From positions 1 to 18,645 of the forward strand of contig CAWHPS010000015.1 in the NCBI GenBank assembly GCA_963831235.1: a stretch of DNA of 18,645 bases, in the 5' to 3' direction. Made by a program: the position numbers and the translations under genes. This document shows positions 1 through 8,423 of this stretch, in pieces (within the stretch, counting starts at the first letter, position 1; each line of letters opens with the position of its first letter). The stretch comes from CAWHPS01 sp963831235. Its GTDB lineage: Bacteria > Fibrobacterota > OXYB2-FULL-49-7 > JAEUSG01. The notes beneath the pieces were generated by a model. It saw only the letters and a program-made list of their open reading frames with translations, was not told where the DNA came from and made no database searches.

Positions 1-266
1 CTGAAAATAGATTATAGATTTTGTTGCCTTTGATTTAAAAGCTCGCTTGGACGCTCGCAGCGCGCGCCATACACCCCGCCGTTGCTTAAAATTAGTTCTC
101 TAATTCTAAAAGGATTCCAATACGAAACAGAAATGATTCTATATAATAAAACGAAAAAAAGGAACCGCGATAAACGTGCCGATAAAAACAATATATAAGG
201 ATGAAAAAGCAATATTCGCCATTTTCAGAATACATTGGAGTTTATTGCCGTTGTATGGAGATATCT
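1..266. other. Intergenic region without a recognisable gene
   Basis: I see no convincing gene here. Short open frames on both strands have no recognisable protein features and no well-placed ribosome binding site. A small inverted repeat, AATTAG-TTCT-CTAATT, lies at about 90-105 and could be a weak hairpin without a T-run. The right end holds the ribosome binding site of the broken pcm gene (GGAG at 257-260). Confidence 0.5.
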
Positions 267-618
267 GTGGATTTCAGAATAGCGCGCCAGAACATGGTGA
301 GAAACCAGATAACTGGAAGGGGAAAAAAGACGACAGCGTAATTTCGGCCCTTCTTGATGTTCGACGACACCTCTTTGTTGACATGGGAATGCAATCCCAG
401 GCTTATTCGGACAATGCTCTTCCGATATCTCAGGGTCAGACAATCTCACAGCCATAAATCGTGGCAGCCATGACTGAGCAGCATGAAATCAAATAATCCG
501 ATAAAATTCTTGAAATAGGAACAGGCTCCGGTTATCAAGCAGCCATTCTTCCCGTGGTCAGACATGGAATGGACTGGTCTTCGTGCCTCTTGTGGGAAAA
601 GAGGGTTGGGGAGCGTGA
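267..618 (+). pseudogene. pcm: Protein-L-isoaspartate O-methyltransferase, degraded remnant
   Basis: Intact Pcm uses S-adenosylmethionine to repair isoaspartyl residues in damaged proteins and is usually a little over 200 aa. The fragments occur in family order. The N-terminus DFRIARQNMVRNQITGRG starts at a GTG at 267, six bases after GGAG. After a frame change come RRHLFVDMGMQSQAY and ALPISQGQTISQP, then SAM motif I as KILEIGTGSGYQAAI, then the family C-terminus GLVFVPLVGKEGWGA with a TGA at 616-618. Lesions I can see: a one-base loss in the A-run at 323-328 (A7 expected, A6 present); two in-frame TAA codons, one replacing the Tyr after QTISQP and one just before SDKILEIG; and a deletion of most of the segment between motif I and the C-terminus. 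The order of motifs makes identification firm. The gene cannot make a working enzyme. Three kinds of lesion argue against sequencing error. Confidence 0.88.
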
Positions 619-654
619 TGTTATTCCCTTTTCAAGAACCTGTTCATGGTACTA

Positions 655-3600
655 TCAGCGCAGGTCAGCGTGGTATTCCTGCAATGATTTTACATCTGTT
701 CTTTTTTCCCTGAACGCAGCAATTCCTTTTGCAGCCGCTTTCGCAGCCGCAAGCGTTGTCACATAAGCGACCTTGTGTTTTATCGCGGCTTTACGGATAT
801 ACGAATCATCCGAAGTCCCGAGTTTTCCTATGGGCGTATTGATTACTAGCTGGATTTCTCCGCTTTTTATCGCATCAACAATGTTGGGTCTGCCTTCCTG
901 AAGTTTGAGCAGGCGTTCTGATGCGACTCCGTTTTGTGACAGGAATATCTGGGTTCCTTCCGTGGCCTTGAGTACGAAGCCCAGGCGGCTGAATTCCTTT
1001 GCGACTTCAAGCGATTCTTTTTTATCAGGACCTGATACGGAAATGAGTACCGCGCCTTTTTCCGGAAGTTTGGCCTGTGCGGCTTCCTGGGCCTTGAAAA
1101 ACGCAAGACCATATGAGTCCGCCATACCGAGGACCTCGCCTGTTGAGCGCATTTCAGGCCCCAGCACTGGGTCAACCTCATGGAACATATTGAACGGGAA
1201 TACAGCCTCTTTTACCCCGAAATGAGGAATTTTCCTTCTTGTGAGACCGGCATCACAAAGCCTCTGGCCCATAACAAGCCGGACAGCAATAGGCACCATT
1301 GAAATATTGCAAACTTTTGAGACAAGGGGCACTGTGCGCGATGCCCGGGGGTTCGCCTCCAATATATACACCTTGTCGCCGGCTATGGCATACTGGATGT
1401 TTATGAGGCCAACCACACCAAGCTCAATCGCAATCCTTTTGGTATATTCCTCTATTGTTTTAAGATGTTTTTCAGGGATCGATACGGACGGCAATACGCA
1501 CGCCGAATCACCGGAATGAATTCCAGCAAGCTCTATGTGTTCCATAATAGCCGGAATAAACGCGTCTTTACCATCGGAAATAGCGTCAGCCTCGAGTTCA
1601 AGGGCATTCTCCAGGAACTTATCAATCAGTATGGGCCTGTCAGGAGATATGTCAACGGCACGGGCAACATAATGACGGAGCATTTCCTCATCATGCACTA
1701 CCTCCATGCCGCGTCCTCCGAGAACATACGACGGCCTTACCATAAGGGGATATCCTATCCTGCCTGCAATCAGAAGCGCCTGTTCGAGATTGCTTGCCAT
1801 GCCTGAAGCAGGCTGGGGAATACCAAGTTTTTCCATTACTTTCCTGAAACGGTCGCGATCCTCCGCAAGATCAATGGATTCCGTAGTTGTACCAAGGATT
1901 TTAACACCGGCTTGTTCCAGTTCCTTTGCTATGTTAAGCGGCGTTTGGCCTCCGAACTGCACAATTGCGCCAATGGGCTTTTCCTTGTTGTAGATCGAAA
2001 GAACATCTTCAACCGTAAGCGGTTCGAAATAAAGCTTGTCGGATGTGTCATAATCAGTTGATACTGTTTCAGGGTTGCAGTTAATCATTATGGTTTCATA
2101 ACCAAGTTCCCTTAGGGCGAATGCCGTATGCACGCAGCAGTAGTCAAATTCAATGCCCTGCCCGATCCTGTTCGGCCCTCCGCCCAGTACAAGCACCTTT
2201 TTCCTGCTACTGACCCCGACTTTGTCCGAAGCGTTATACGTTGAGTAATAATATGCGGCGTTTTCCACACCCGATACCGGGACAGGCTCCCATGCTTCGA
2301 TCATCCCGAGTTTGATTCGCTGTTCCCGCATTGTTTTTTCCGGGATATCCAGGATTTTTGCCAGATATTTATCGGCAAAACCGTCTTTCTTAGCTTGTTT
2401 CAGCATATCATCCGGCAACACTTTACCTTTATATTTAAGAATTCTTTCTTCAAGTTCAACCATTTCCTTCATCTGCTGAATGAACCATTCTTTTATATAG
2501 GTCTTTCTGTGAAGCTCATCAACCGTAGCGCCTTTTCTTAAAGCTTCGTACATTATGAACTGGCGTTCACTGGTGGGATATGCAAGCATGGCCATAAGTT
2601 CGGAAAGAGGTTTTTTATTAAAGTCCTTTGCGAAACCGAGTCCGAACCGTCCGTTTTCGAGCGATCGTATGGCCTTCTGTAAGGCCTCCTTGTAATTTTT
2701 GCCTATGCTCATGACTTCACCGACCGCCCTCATCTGGGTTCCGAGCCGATCTTCGGAACCCTTGAATTTTTCAAAGGCCCACCTCGAAAACTTGATGACA
2801 ACATATTCACCCGATGGCGTGTATTTGTCGAGTTTTCCGTCACGCCAGTAAGGGATTTCATCAAGATTAAGGCCGCCCGCAAGAAGTGACGATACCATCG
2901 CAATCGGGAAGCCGGTCGCTTTTGAGGCAAGGGCCGAACTGCGGGATGTGCGCGGGTTGATTTCAATGACAACAACCCGGTCGCTTTTAGGATCATGGGC
3001 AAACTGGACGTTTGTGCCGCCTATAACGCCTATGGCATCCACAATGTCATACGAATATTTCTCAAGTTTTTTCTGAAGTTCCTTTGATATGGTAAGCATG
3101 GGCGCGGCACAGAAGGAGTCGCCGGTATGGACGCCCATGGCGTCTATGTTTTCTATGAAGCATACCGTAATCTTTTGGCCTTTCGCGTCACGGACGACTT
3201 CAAGCTCAAGCTCCTCCCAGCCTTCGACCGATTCCTCAACCAGTACCTGCCCGACCGGGCTTGTTGATAATCCGCGCACAACAACTGTTTGGAAATCCTC
3301 CATGTTATAGACCAACCCTCCGCCGGTACCGCCCATGGTATAAGCTGGACGAATGACACATGGAAGACAGATTTCCTTAAGGTGCTTTTCAGCCTCCTCA
3401 AGAGTTGTGGCGATCCTGCTTTTCGGCATCTCAATGCCAAGCGAGGTCATTGTCTTTTTAAAGATATCACGGTCCTCACCACGTTCAATAGCATCAGCCT
3501 GGACGCCGATTATTTTGACGCCGTATTTATCAAGGGTCCCGTTCTTATACAAAGCTGACGACAGATTAAGGCCTGTCTGTCCGCCCAGGTTCGGAAGCAG

Positions 3601-3855
3601 GGAATCAGGTCTCTCCTTTGCGATTATCTTTTCCAGGGTCTCCACATTGAGCGGTTCAATGTATGTAAAATCAGCCATACCCGGATCCGTCATTATCGTC
3701 GCGGGATTGGAATTTACAAGCACGATTTTATAACCGAGTTTCCTTAAAGCCTTGCAGGCTTGTGTTCCGGAATAATCGAATTCGCATGCCTGCCCTATGA
3801 TAATCGGGCCGGATCCTATGATTAACACCTTTTTTATGTCATTTCTTTTGGGCAT
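655..3855 (-). CDS. carB: Carbamoyl-phosphate synthase large subunit
   Basis: CarB makes carbamoyl phosphate from bicarbonate, ammonia (channelled from glutamine by CarA) and two ATP, feeding pyrimidine and arginine synthesis in the cytoplasm. At 1066 aa the protein is full length for the family. The N-terminal half opens with KKVLIIGSGPIIIGQACEF and contains the ATP-grasp signatures AYTMGGTGGG and INPRTSRSSALASKATG. A second homologous half starts near residue 550 with VLVLGGGPNRIGQGIEFDY and has PSYVLGGRGMEVV and EANPRASRTVP. The last ~130 residues form the MGS-like allosteric domain (VINTPIGKLGTSDDSYIR). The start is supported by AAGGATG shortly before the ATG. It lies 24 bp downstream of the DUF1846 gene and is probably co-transcribed with it. 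No carA is present in the window, so the small subunit must be encoded elsewhere. Confidence 0.98.
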   Translation of the reverse strand: MPKRNDIKKVLIIGSGPIIIGQACEFDYSGTQACKALRKLGYKIVLVNSNPATIMTDPGMADFTYIEPLNVETLEKIIAKERPDSLLPNLGGQTGLNLSSALYKNGTLDKYGVKIIGVQADAIERGEDRDIFKKTMTSLGIEMPKSRIATTLEEAEKHLKEICLPCVIRPAYTMGGTGGGLVYNMEDFQTVVVRGLSTSPVGQVLVEESVEGWEELELEVVRDAKGQKITVCFIENIDAMGVHTGDSFCAAPMLTISKELQKKLEKYSYDIVDAIGVIGGTNVQFAHDPKSDRVVVIEINPRTSRSSALASKATGFPIAMVSSLLAGGLNLDEIPYWRDGKLDKYTPSGEYVVIKFSRWAFEKFKGSEDRLGTQMRAVGEVMSIGKNYKEALQKAIRSLENGRFGLGFAKDFNKKPLSELMAMLAYPTSERQFIMYEALRKGATVDELHRKTYIKEWFIQQMKEMVELEERILKYKGKVLPDDMLKQAKKDGFADKYLAKILDIPEKTMREQRIKLGMIEAWEPVPVSGVENAAYYYSTYNASDKVGVSSRKKVLVLGGGPNRIGQGIEFDYCCVHTAFALRELGYETIMINCNPETVSTDYDTSDKLYFEPLTVEDVLSIYNKEKPIGAIVQFGGQTPLNIAKELEQAGVKILGTTTESIDLAEDRDRFRKVMEKLGIPQPASGMASNLEQALLIAGRIGYPLMVRPSYVLGGRGMEVVHDEEMLRHYVARAVDISPDRPILIDKFLENALELEADAISDGKDAFIPAIMEHIELAGIHSGDSACVLPSVSIPEKHLKTIEEYTKRIAIELGVVGLINIQYAIAGDKVYILEANPRASRTVPLVSKVCNISMVPIAVRLVMGQRLCDAGLTRRKIPHFGVKEAVFPFNMFHEVDPVLGPEMRSTGEVLGMADSYGLAFFKAQEAAQAKLPEKGAVLISVSGPDKKESLEVAKEFSRLGFVLKATEGTQIFLSQNGVASERLLKLQEGRPNIVDAIKSGEIQLVINTPIGKLGTSDDSYIRKAAIKHKVAYVTTLAAAKAAAKGIAAFREKRTDVKSLQEYHADLR

Positions 3856-3879
3856 GGCTTCATCCTTTTTTAATTTGGT

Positions 3880-5397
3880 TTATGAAACAAACAGATTTTT
3901 ACTGGAGAAATTAGGATCGCTTGTAAGGTTCACTCCAAGCCTTCTCAAACCGGCTTCATCGCCAGGCGTTGGCATATGTGTCATGTGGATTTCGCAATCC
4001 GACAGGTCCTGCAGTTTTTCCACGGCAACCTGGACCGACGGATTTGTTGTAGCGCTTATTGCAAGAGCGATAAGAGTCTCCTCAAGATTGAGGCTTACCT
4101 GTTTTGCCTTGAGCACGTTTTTCTTAAGATTGCTTATGGATTCTATAATGTTGGGTGAAAGCAGATGCATTTTGTCCGGGATTTCAGCGAGTTTCTTGAC
4201 GGCGTTAAGAATGCAAGCCGATGCCGCGTGCATAAGCTGCGAGTTTTTGCCGGTAACTATGCTTCCGTTGCGCAATTGGATCGCGGCCCCGCAGTAAATC
4301 CCCTCGTTCCCCTTGCAGGATGTTTCCGCGTCCGATGCCGCTTTGCGGGCGGGCAGAACAACAAGCCGATCCTCCGGTGAGAGATTAAGACCGAGCATGA
4401 TGAGTTCGCTTCTGTCCCGCGTTTCCTTTCCCGACAGTCCCATCATATATTCACACTGATATCTGAAAAACCGTCTGATAATCTCCTGCTTTGAGGCGGC
4501 CTTGACAGATTCATCGTCACAAATCGCAAAACCGGCACGGTTCACGCCCATATCAGTGGGGGATTTGTAGACGGAAGCGTTTCCCATAATCCTTTCAAGG
4601 ATTTTTTTTACAACCGGAAATATTTCAACGTCCCTGTTGTAGTTTATGGCTGTTTCATTGTACGCCTCAAGATGAAACGGATCCACTTCATTATAATCCC
4701 CGAGATCAGCCGTTGCCGCTTCATATGCAATATTGACAGGATGCTTAAGAGGCAGGCTCCATATGGGAAATGTCTCGAATTTGGCGTATCCCGAATTCAC
4801 CCCGCGCACATGATCGTGGTACAATTGGGAAAGGCATGTGGCCATTTTACCGCTGCCGGGCCCTGGCGCGGTTACAACGACTATCGGTTTGTCAGTCTCA
4901 ATATAAGGATTGATTCCATATCCGTTAGCACTTACAATGGTATCAACATCTGTAGGATATCCGGGAATTGCCCTGTGTGCATAGACCCTGACATGTCTTC
5001 GTTCCAGACGGTGCATGAACTGCCGGGCGGCCGGCTGGTTTTCGAACCTGGTTATCACTACAGCCTTGACTGTAAGTCCCCAGTCTCCCAGATCGTCGAT
5101 AAGCTTCAGTGCATCGGCATCATAGGTTATGCCGAAATCGGCGCGCATTTTTTTTCGTTCGATATCTCCAGCAAATATGCAGATTACGATATCGGTTTTG
5201 TCTTTAAGGCGCTGCAAAAGCCGCATTTTTACATTGGGATCAAAACCGGGCAGAATACGCTTGGCGTGAAAATCAAAAAGTAGCTTGCCTCCGAATTCAA
5301 GATAAAGCTTATTGGAAAATTTTGAGGCCCTTTCAACTATGCTTTTGGTCTGTTCGGAAAGATATTTGTCGTTGTCGAACCCGGTTTTTTGTGTCAT
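3880..5397 (-). CDS. DUF1846 family protein, function unknown
   Basis: The 505-aa product matches the DUF1846 family in length and in its opening (KLYLEFGGKLLFDFHAKRILPGFDPN, residues 31-56 in outline). These proteins are soluble, about 500 aa, and have no firmly established activity. A glycine-rich loop, VVTAPGPGSGKM, at about residues 174-185 resembles a nucleotide-binding loop, but it is not a canonical Walker A because the first Gly is out of register. The following stretch contains NIAYEAATADLGDYNEVDPFHL in outline. There is no signal peptide or membrane segment. The gene ends 24 bp before carB and starts 66 bp after the truncated PHP gene, all on the same strand. No strong Shine-Dalgarno precedes the ATG. 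Family assignment comes from recall of characteristic sequence; a biochemical role cannot be inferred from its neighbour. Confidence 0.85.
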   Translation of the reverse strand: MTQKTGFDNDKYLSEQTKSIVERASKFSNKLYLEFGGKLLFDFHAKRILPGFDPNVKMRLLQRLKDKTDIVICIFAGDIERKKMRADFGITYDADALKLIDDLGDWGLTVKAVVITRFENQPAARQFMHRLERRHVRVYAHRAIPGYPTDVDTIVSANGYGINPYIETDKPIVVVTAPGPGSGKMATCLSQLYHDHVRGVNSGYAKFETFPIWSLPLKHPVNIAYEAATADLGDYNEVDPFHLEAYNETAINYNRDVEIFPVVKKILERIMGNASVYKSPTDMGVNRAGFAICDDESVKAASKQEIIRRFFRYQCEYMMGLSGKETRDRSELIMLGLNLSPEDRLVVLPARKAASDAETSCKGNEGIYCGAAIQLRNGSIVTGKNSQLMHAASACILNAVKKLAEIPDKMHLLSPNIIESISNLKKNVLKAKQVSLNLEETLIALAISATTNPSVQVAVEKLQDLSDCEIHMTHMPTPGDEAGLRRLGVNLTSDPNFSSKNLFVS

Positions 5398-5463
5398 TGT
5401 GACTTACTTTTATCTTAAGGATTTCCGGTTGCCGCCGGCCATGTTAATTTTTCTTTTTCTTTC

Positions 5464-5832
5464 CTAAATAAATGAAAATGCCGACAAAGATGTGATTTTC
5501 ACAATCAGTTCTTCTGGAAAACCATGCTTCAGATTTTCGTGCAGTCCAAGAAGAACTATATCCATAAAGGGAAGAAAATTCATCGGGCAATCCGTCAGAC
5601 CAGTGTCTCCGTCAACATTGCATTCCATGCCCTTAAGGAGCCTTATGCCCTGTACCGGGTTTTCAAGCCTTTCGAAGAAAGGAGAGTTTGCTTTTCCCCC
5701 AACCAATCGCCCATGATCGGTGATGGACAGGCCCTCCATTCCTTTTTTTCTGCCGGCTTCGAGAATTTCCATAACCGTATGCACGCCGCACCCGCTGAAC
5801 AGTGAATGACAGTGGAAATCTACTGGAATCAT
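5464..5832 (-). pseudogene. PHP-domain metal-dependent phosphoesterase, C-terminally truncated
   Basis: The 122-aa product has the front half of a PHP (polymerase and histidinol phosphatase) fold. Metal-ligand motifs are visible as H7-x-H9 (DFHCHSLFSGCG), D39-H40 (SITDHGR), E70 (GMECNVDGD) and H98 (LLGLHEN). PHP phosphoesterases of this kind are normally about twice as long and carry further His and Asp ligands in the second half. Here the frame closes after EELIVKITSLSAFSFI, and I find no continuation in the other frames before the DUF1846 start 66 bp on. The metal site therefore cannot be complete, and the gene is probably a remnant, although a short product may still be made. It is the first gene of the unit running into DUF1846 and carB. 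A small hairpin (GTCCG...CGGAC, 5841-5862) precedes its start, and the ribosome binding site is weak. Confidence 0.72.
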
Positions 5833-5996
5833 TTTTTGTCGTCCGGTATGGTCTTAACGGACATGAAGAACATTAACTGATAGGCATTTTTATTTTTATC
5901 TATTCGTAAATCCGGATCGCGAAAAATTAACACATTCCACATCGGAAATTACCCTGTTGCGCCTATGTACCATCCGCACACTCTCTTTGTGTTAGG

Positions 5997-6026
5997 AATA
6001 TAGACTCTAAAACGCTCAAAATTCAA
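5997..6026 (-). promoter_or_regulatory. Possible promoter for the PHP-DUF1846-carB unit
   Basis: On the minus strand TTGAAT (6021-6026) and TATATT (5997-6002) are separated by 18 bp. It would give a leader of about 155 nt before the PHP start. The match is only fair and the region is AT-rich, so chance is possible. I see no attenuator or PyrR-type element in the leader. Confidence 0.3.
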
Positions 6027-6042
6027 GGAATAAGATGGGGCT

Positions 6043-6061
6043 CACTTCGACAAGCTCAGTG
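6043..6061. repeat. REP-like interspersed palindrome (CTTCGACAAGCTCAG type)
   Basis: The sequence CACTTCGACAAGCTCAGTG has the conserved core TTCGACAAGCTC flanked by complementary arms CACT/AGTG. I recall this core with variable complementary flanks as a widespread intergenic repeat in many environmental bacterial genomes. Only one copy is present in this window, so repetition in this genome cannot be shown here. Confidence 0.5.
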
Positions 6062-6165
6062 CAAGCTGCCAAGTCGTTTCCGCCGACAATTTTAATCCTC
6101 ATAGCAATCAAAAAAATGACAAACTGAACTACAACAAGCCGGAATATTGGCTCAAACGTATTTTA

Positions 6166-6282
6166 CTAAAACATAACCTTAATACCCGCGCCATATGTGT
6201 AGGAATATCTTTCAAAACCCCGACCAATTTCCGACAGTCCGTAATCTGGATTTGACAATAAGAACGCTAAATAACCATAACC
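6166..6282 (-). pseudogene. Possible C-terminal remnant of an outer-membrane beta-barrel protein
   Basis: A 38-codon open stretch on the minus strand without a start codon ends in RYSYTYGAGIKVMF and a TAG. Alternating hydrophobic and polar residues with a terminal Phe are typical of the last strand of outer-membrane beta-barrels. It is short, has a stop directly upstream, and could be chance. I include it because the long intergenic region otherwise holds no gene and decay is common in this window. Confidence 0.25.
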
Positions 6283-6350
6283 CTATTTATAAAAGGACCT
6301 TATGACATTCCTTTTCAATTTAAATTTTTGGTTGCACAGGACATAATAAA

Positions 6351-6373
6351 AATTTGCTTGCCGCAAGCAAATT
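6351..6373. promoter_or_regulatory. Perfect 11-bp inverted repeat, operator or terminator hairpin
   Basis: AATTTGCTTGC (6351-6361), one centre base, then GCAAGCAAATT (6363-6373) form a perfect palindrome. It overlaps the proposed -35 element of the GH42 promoter, which fits a repressor operator. Read on the minus strand, the same stem is followed by TTTTTATTATG, so it could instead act as an intrinsic terminator for leftward transcripts. Both readings are inference; the symmetry itself is direct observation. Confidence 0.6.
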
Positions 6374-6383
6374 GTGGTATATT
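6354..6383 (+). promoter_or_regulatory. Likely promoter of the GH42 gene
   Basis: TTGCTT (6354-6359) and an extended -10, TGGTATATT (hexamer 6378-6383), are separated by 18 bp. Transcription would start near 6390 and leave a leader of about 95 nt. The -35 lies inside the perfect inverted repeat at 6351-6373, suggesting repression by a dimeric regulator. Confidence 0.5.
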
Positions 6384-6485
6384 GTTACAAAAAATCGCTC
6401 AGTTTAGATAATAAATATCCCACACTTTCATATAGGAATCCTGACAACGAAGATCAACGAGCGAATTTATTTAATTGGATAATTC

Positions 6486-8423
6486 ATGTCATTTCTTTTC
6501 GGCAGCCAATATTACCGCTATCCTACACCTGGTCCCGAATGCTGGGAAAAGGACATCGCCAAGGCCAAATCCTTGAATCTGGATTTCATCCAGCTTAGAC
6601 CACAGTGGCGCGTGCATGAGAGGCGTGAAGGTATATATGAATGGGACGATATTGACAGACTTTTCGATATCTGCCGTAAACATGGCATGAAAATTGTCTT
6701 CAAGTTCATGCTGGAGACCGGACCTGAATGGTTGTTCGACAAGTACCATGCCTTCAGAAAGGCGCCGGACGGACGGATACTTACGCCTTATTCCTGCGGA
6801 TCATACTACGTGGGCGGCATGATCCCCTGCTTCGATCATCCGGTCGTGCGGGAAAGAGCGCAGGCACTGGTTAGAGACGCGGTTAAACGGTATGGTTCTT
6901 CCGAAGAACTGCTATTCTGGCACCTGTGGAACGAGCCGCGAAACCGTCCCTACGGTGAATGCGCGTGCGAACATTCGGTCCGGCTTTACATGGAATGGCT
7001 TAAGGAACGTTTTCATACCATCGAGGAATACAACCGTTCCCTGGGGCTTGCTGAAGGCGCCTTTGAAGAGATTAAGCCGCCGTCCGATTTTGCCAACTAT
7101 ACCACTGTGGCGCTTTGGAAGGAGTGGGGCAGAAGCCGAGTTCCTGAAAGGCTTCGGCTTGTATCACGCGCTATCATTGAATTGGACGACAAAAGACCGC
7201 TAATGACCCATGTGGGCATGTGCTCACCCTTACAGGACATCTTGAATGACGGCAGCGACGACTGGCAAAATGCAAAAGAGTCCGATATTTACGGCTGTTC
7301 TTTTCCGCACTGGGCCGGTGAATTCAACTCCTTTGCACGGTTGGAGCGCGAAGCCGCTTTCACGGATAAAGGCTGGCGCAGGAATTACCACATTTATTCC
7401 CTTCAGACCGACTGGATGCGCGCGCTGAAAAGGAATTTCTGGGTCAATGAGTTCTACAGCAACTCCTGGAGCAATGAAACTCCGGATTTCACCGCCGAGG
7501 ATATCCGTCTGCGTTCATGGGAAGCGATAGGAAACGGCGTCAGAGGCCTTACACTCTGGCAGTTCAAGCCCGAAGAGCTCTGCAACGAAAGCGGCATATG
7601 CGGTATTGTGGGGCCTGACGGCAGCGATACCCCTCGTTCGCTGGAGTTAAGCAGGATAACCGCTTTTGTCAAGGCACACCCGGACATTTTCGATAATTAT
7701 GTCAAGGATACCGGCGATATTGCTCTGGTTTACGACGTGGAGTCTGACATGATCTCCAGACTTGAGGAAACCGAGGAATCGAACCATTCCAACGCAGTCA
7801 CCTACCGCTACAAGAACTCCATCAAAGGATGGCACGGCATGTTATGGAGATCAGGGATGAACGTGGATTTTATCCCATCCCAGGCGTTCGAGCGCATTCA
7901 GCATTACCGTGCAGTCGTGATCCCATACATGACGAGAATGACAGAAACGCAATCTGAAATACTAATTGATTATGTGGATAACGGCGGAACGGTTTTTGCG
8001 GAACCCTGCCTGGGTATGCGTAATGGACGAAATTTTTTGAACTATCCTCTGCCGCCTTACGGACTTAAAACGCTTTTCCCTATTCGCCATGGTGCGCCTA
8101 AAAAAGGAGTTCTTGGTTTTAGAACGCTGACCACCAGTATCGGCAAAGGCAAAGCCGTTTACTTTAACCACTTTCCAGGCGAAAGGATTTATTTGGATCC
8201 GGCTTATCCGGAAAAAAAGACCCTGGCGTTAGTAAAAAAGACCATGTCGTTCAGAGATTGGTTTTCTGCCAGAGGGCTTGTGGTTGTCAAAAAAGGGAAA
8301 AGCCTTAATAAGAATGTCACGTTCATCTTGAATTATGAAAACAGGAAAATCCAGGTACAAATCTTGTGGCTTAAAAAAAACGTAACCCTGGGTCCCAGGG
8401 AAGTGAAGATATTATGGCAATGA
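6486..8423 (+). CDS. Glycoside hydrolase family 42 beta-galactosidase-like protein
   Basis: GH42 enzymes hydrolyse beta-galactosides with retention, using two glutamates on a TIM barrel. The 645-aa length is normal for the family. The opening FGSQYYRYPTPGPECWEKD is a typical GH42 start. The acid/base is N149-E150 in FWHLWNEPRN and the likely nucleophile is E322 in WVNEFYSNSW. WEAIGNGVRGLTLWQFKPE (about 345-363) closes the barrel. Residues from about 400 to 580 resemble the trimerisation (A4-beta-gal middle) domain (AVVIPYMTRMTETQSEILIDYVDNGG in outline), followed by a short C-terminal beta domain. Three cysteines match the family zinc cluster (C115, C159, C161), but the fourth position is Ser164, with His163 beside it. 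There is no signal peptide, so the enzyme is probably cytoplasmic and acts on imported oligosaccharides. The gene stands alone, with its own promoter and a weak GGAT ribosome binding site. Actual substrate is unproven. Confidence 0.92.
   Translation: MSFLFGSQYYRYPTPGPECWEKDIAKAKSLNLDFIQLRPQWRVHERREGIYEWDDIDRLFDICRKHGMKIVFKFMLETGPEWLFDKYHAFRKAPDGRILTPYSCGSYYVGGMIPCFDHPVVRERAQALVRDAVKRYGSSEELLFWHLWNEPRNRPYGECACEHSVRLYMEWLKERFHTIEEYNRSLGLAEGAFEEIKPPSDFANYTTVALWKEWGRSRVPERLRLVSRAIIELDDKRPLMTHVGMCSPLQDILNDGSDDWQNAKESDIYGCSFPHWAGEFNSFARLEREAAFTDKGWRRNYHIYSLQTDWMRALKRNFWVNEFYSNSWSNETPDFTAEDIRLRSWEAIGNGVRGLTLWQFKPEELCNESGICGIVGPDGSDTPRSLELSRITAFVKAHPDIFDNYVKDTGDIALVYDVESDMISRLEETEESNHSNAVTYRYKNSIKGWHGMLWRSGMNVDFIPSQAFERIQHYRAVVIPYMTRMTETQSEILIDYVDNGGTVFAEPCLGMRNGRNFLNYPLPPYGLKTLFPIRHGAPKKGVLGFRTLTTSIGKGKAVYFNHFPGERIYLDPAYPEKKTLALVKKTMSFRDWFSARGLVVVKKGKSLNKNVTFILNYENRKIQVQILWLKKNVTLGPREVKILWQ

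Noticed and set aside
905..2000. Several plus-strand open frames of 90-113 codons opposite carB
   Set aside because: They lie antisense to an unmistakable carB, have no family features, and are shadows of its codon bias.
4842..4877. Walker A ATP-binding loop in DUF1846 (APGPGSGKM)
   Set aside because: The spacing of glycines is not GxxxxGK[ST]; it is only glycine-rich, so no ATPase claim is made.
3797..5283. Plus-strand frames opposite DUF1846, including a 203-codon one
   Set aside because: Antisense to a full-length conserved gene; no ribosome binding site or recognisable domain.
6031..6252. Plus-strand open frame across the REP-like element (reads ...YNKPEYWLKRILLKHN...)
   Set aside because: It has no start codon, runs through the repeat, and matches nothing I recognise.
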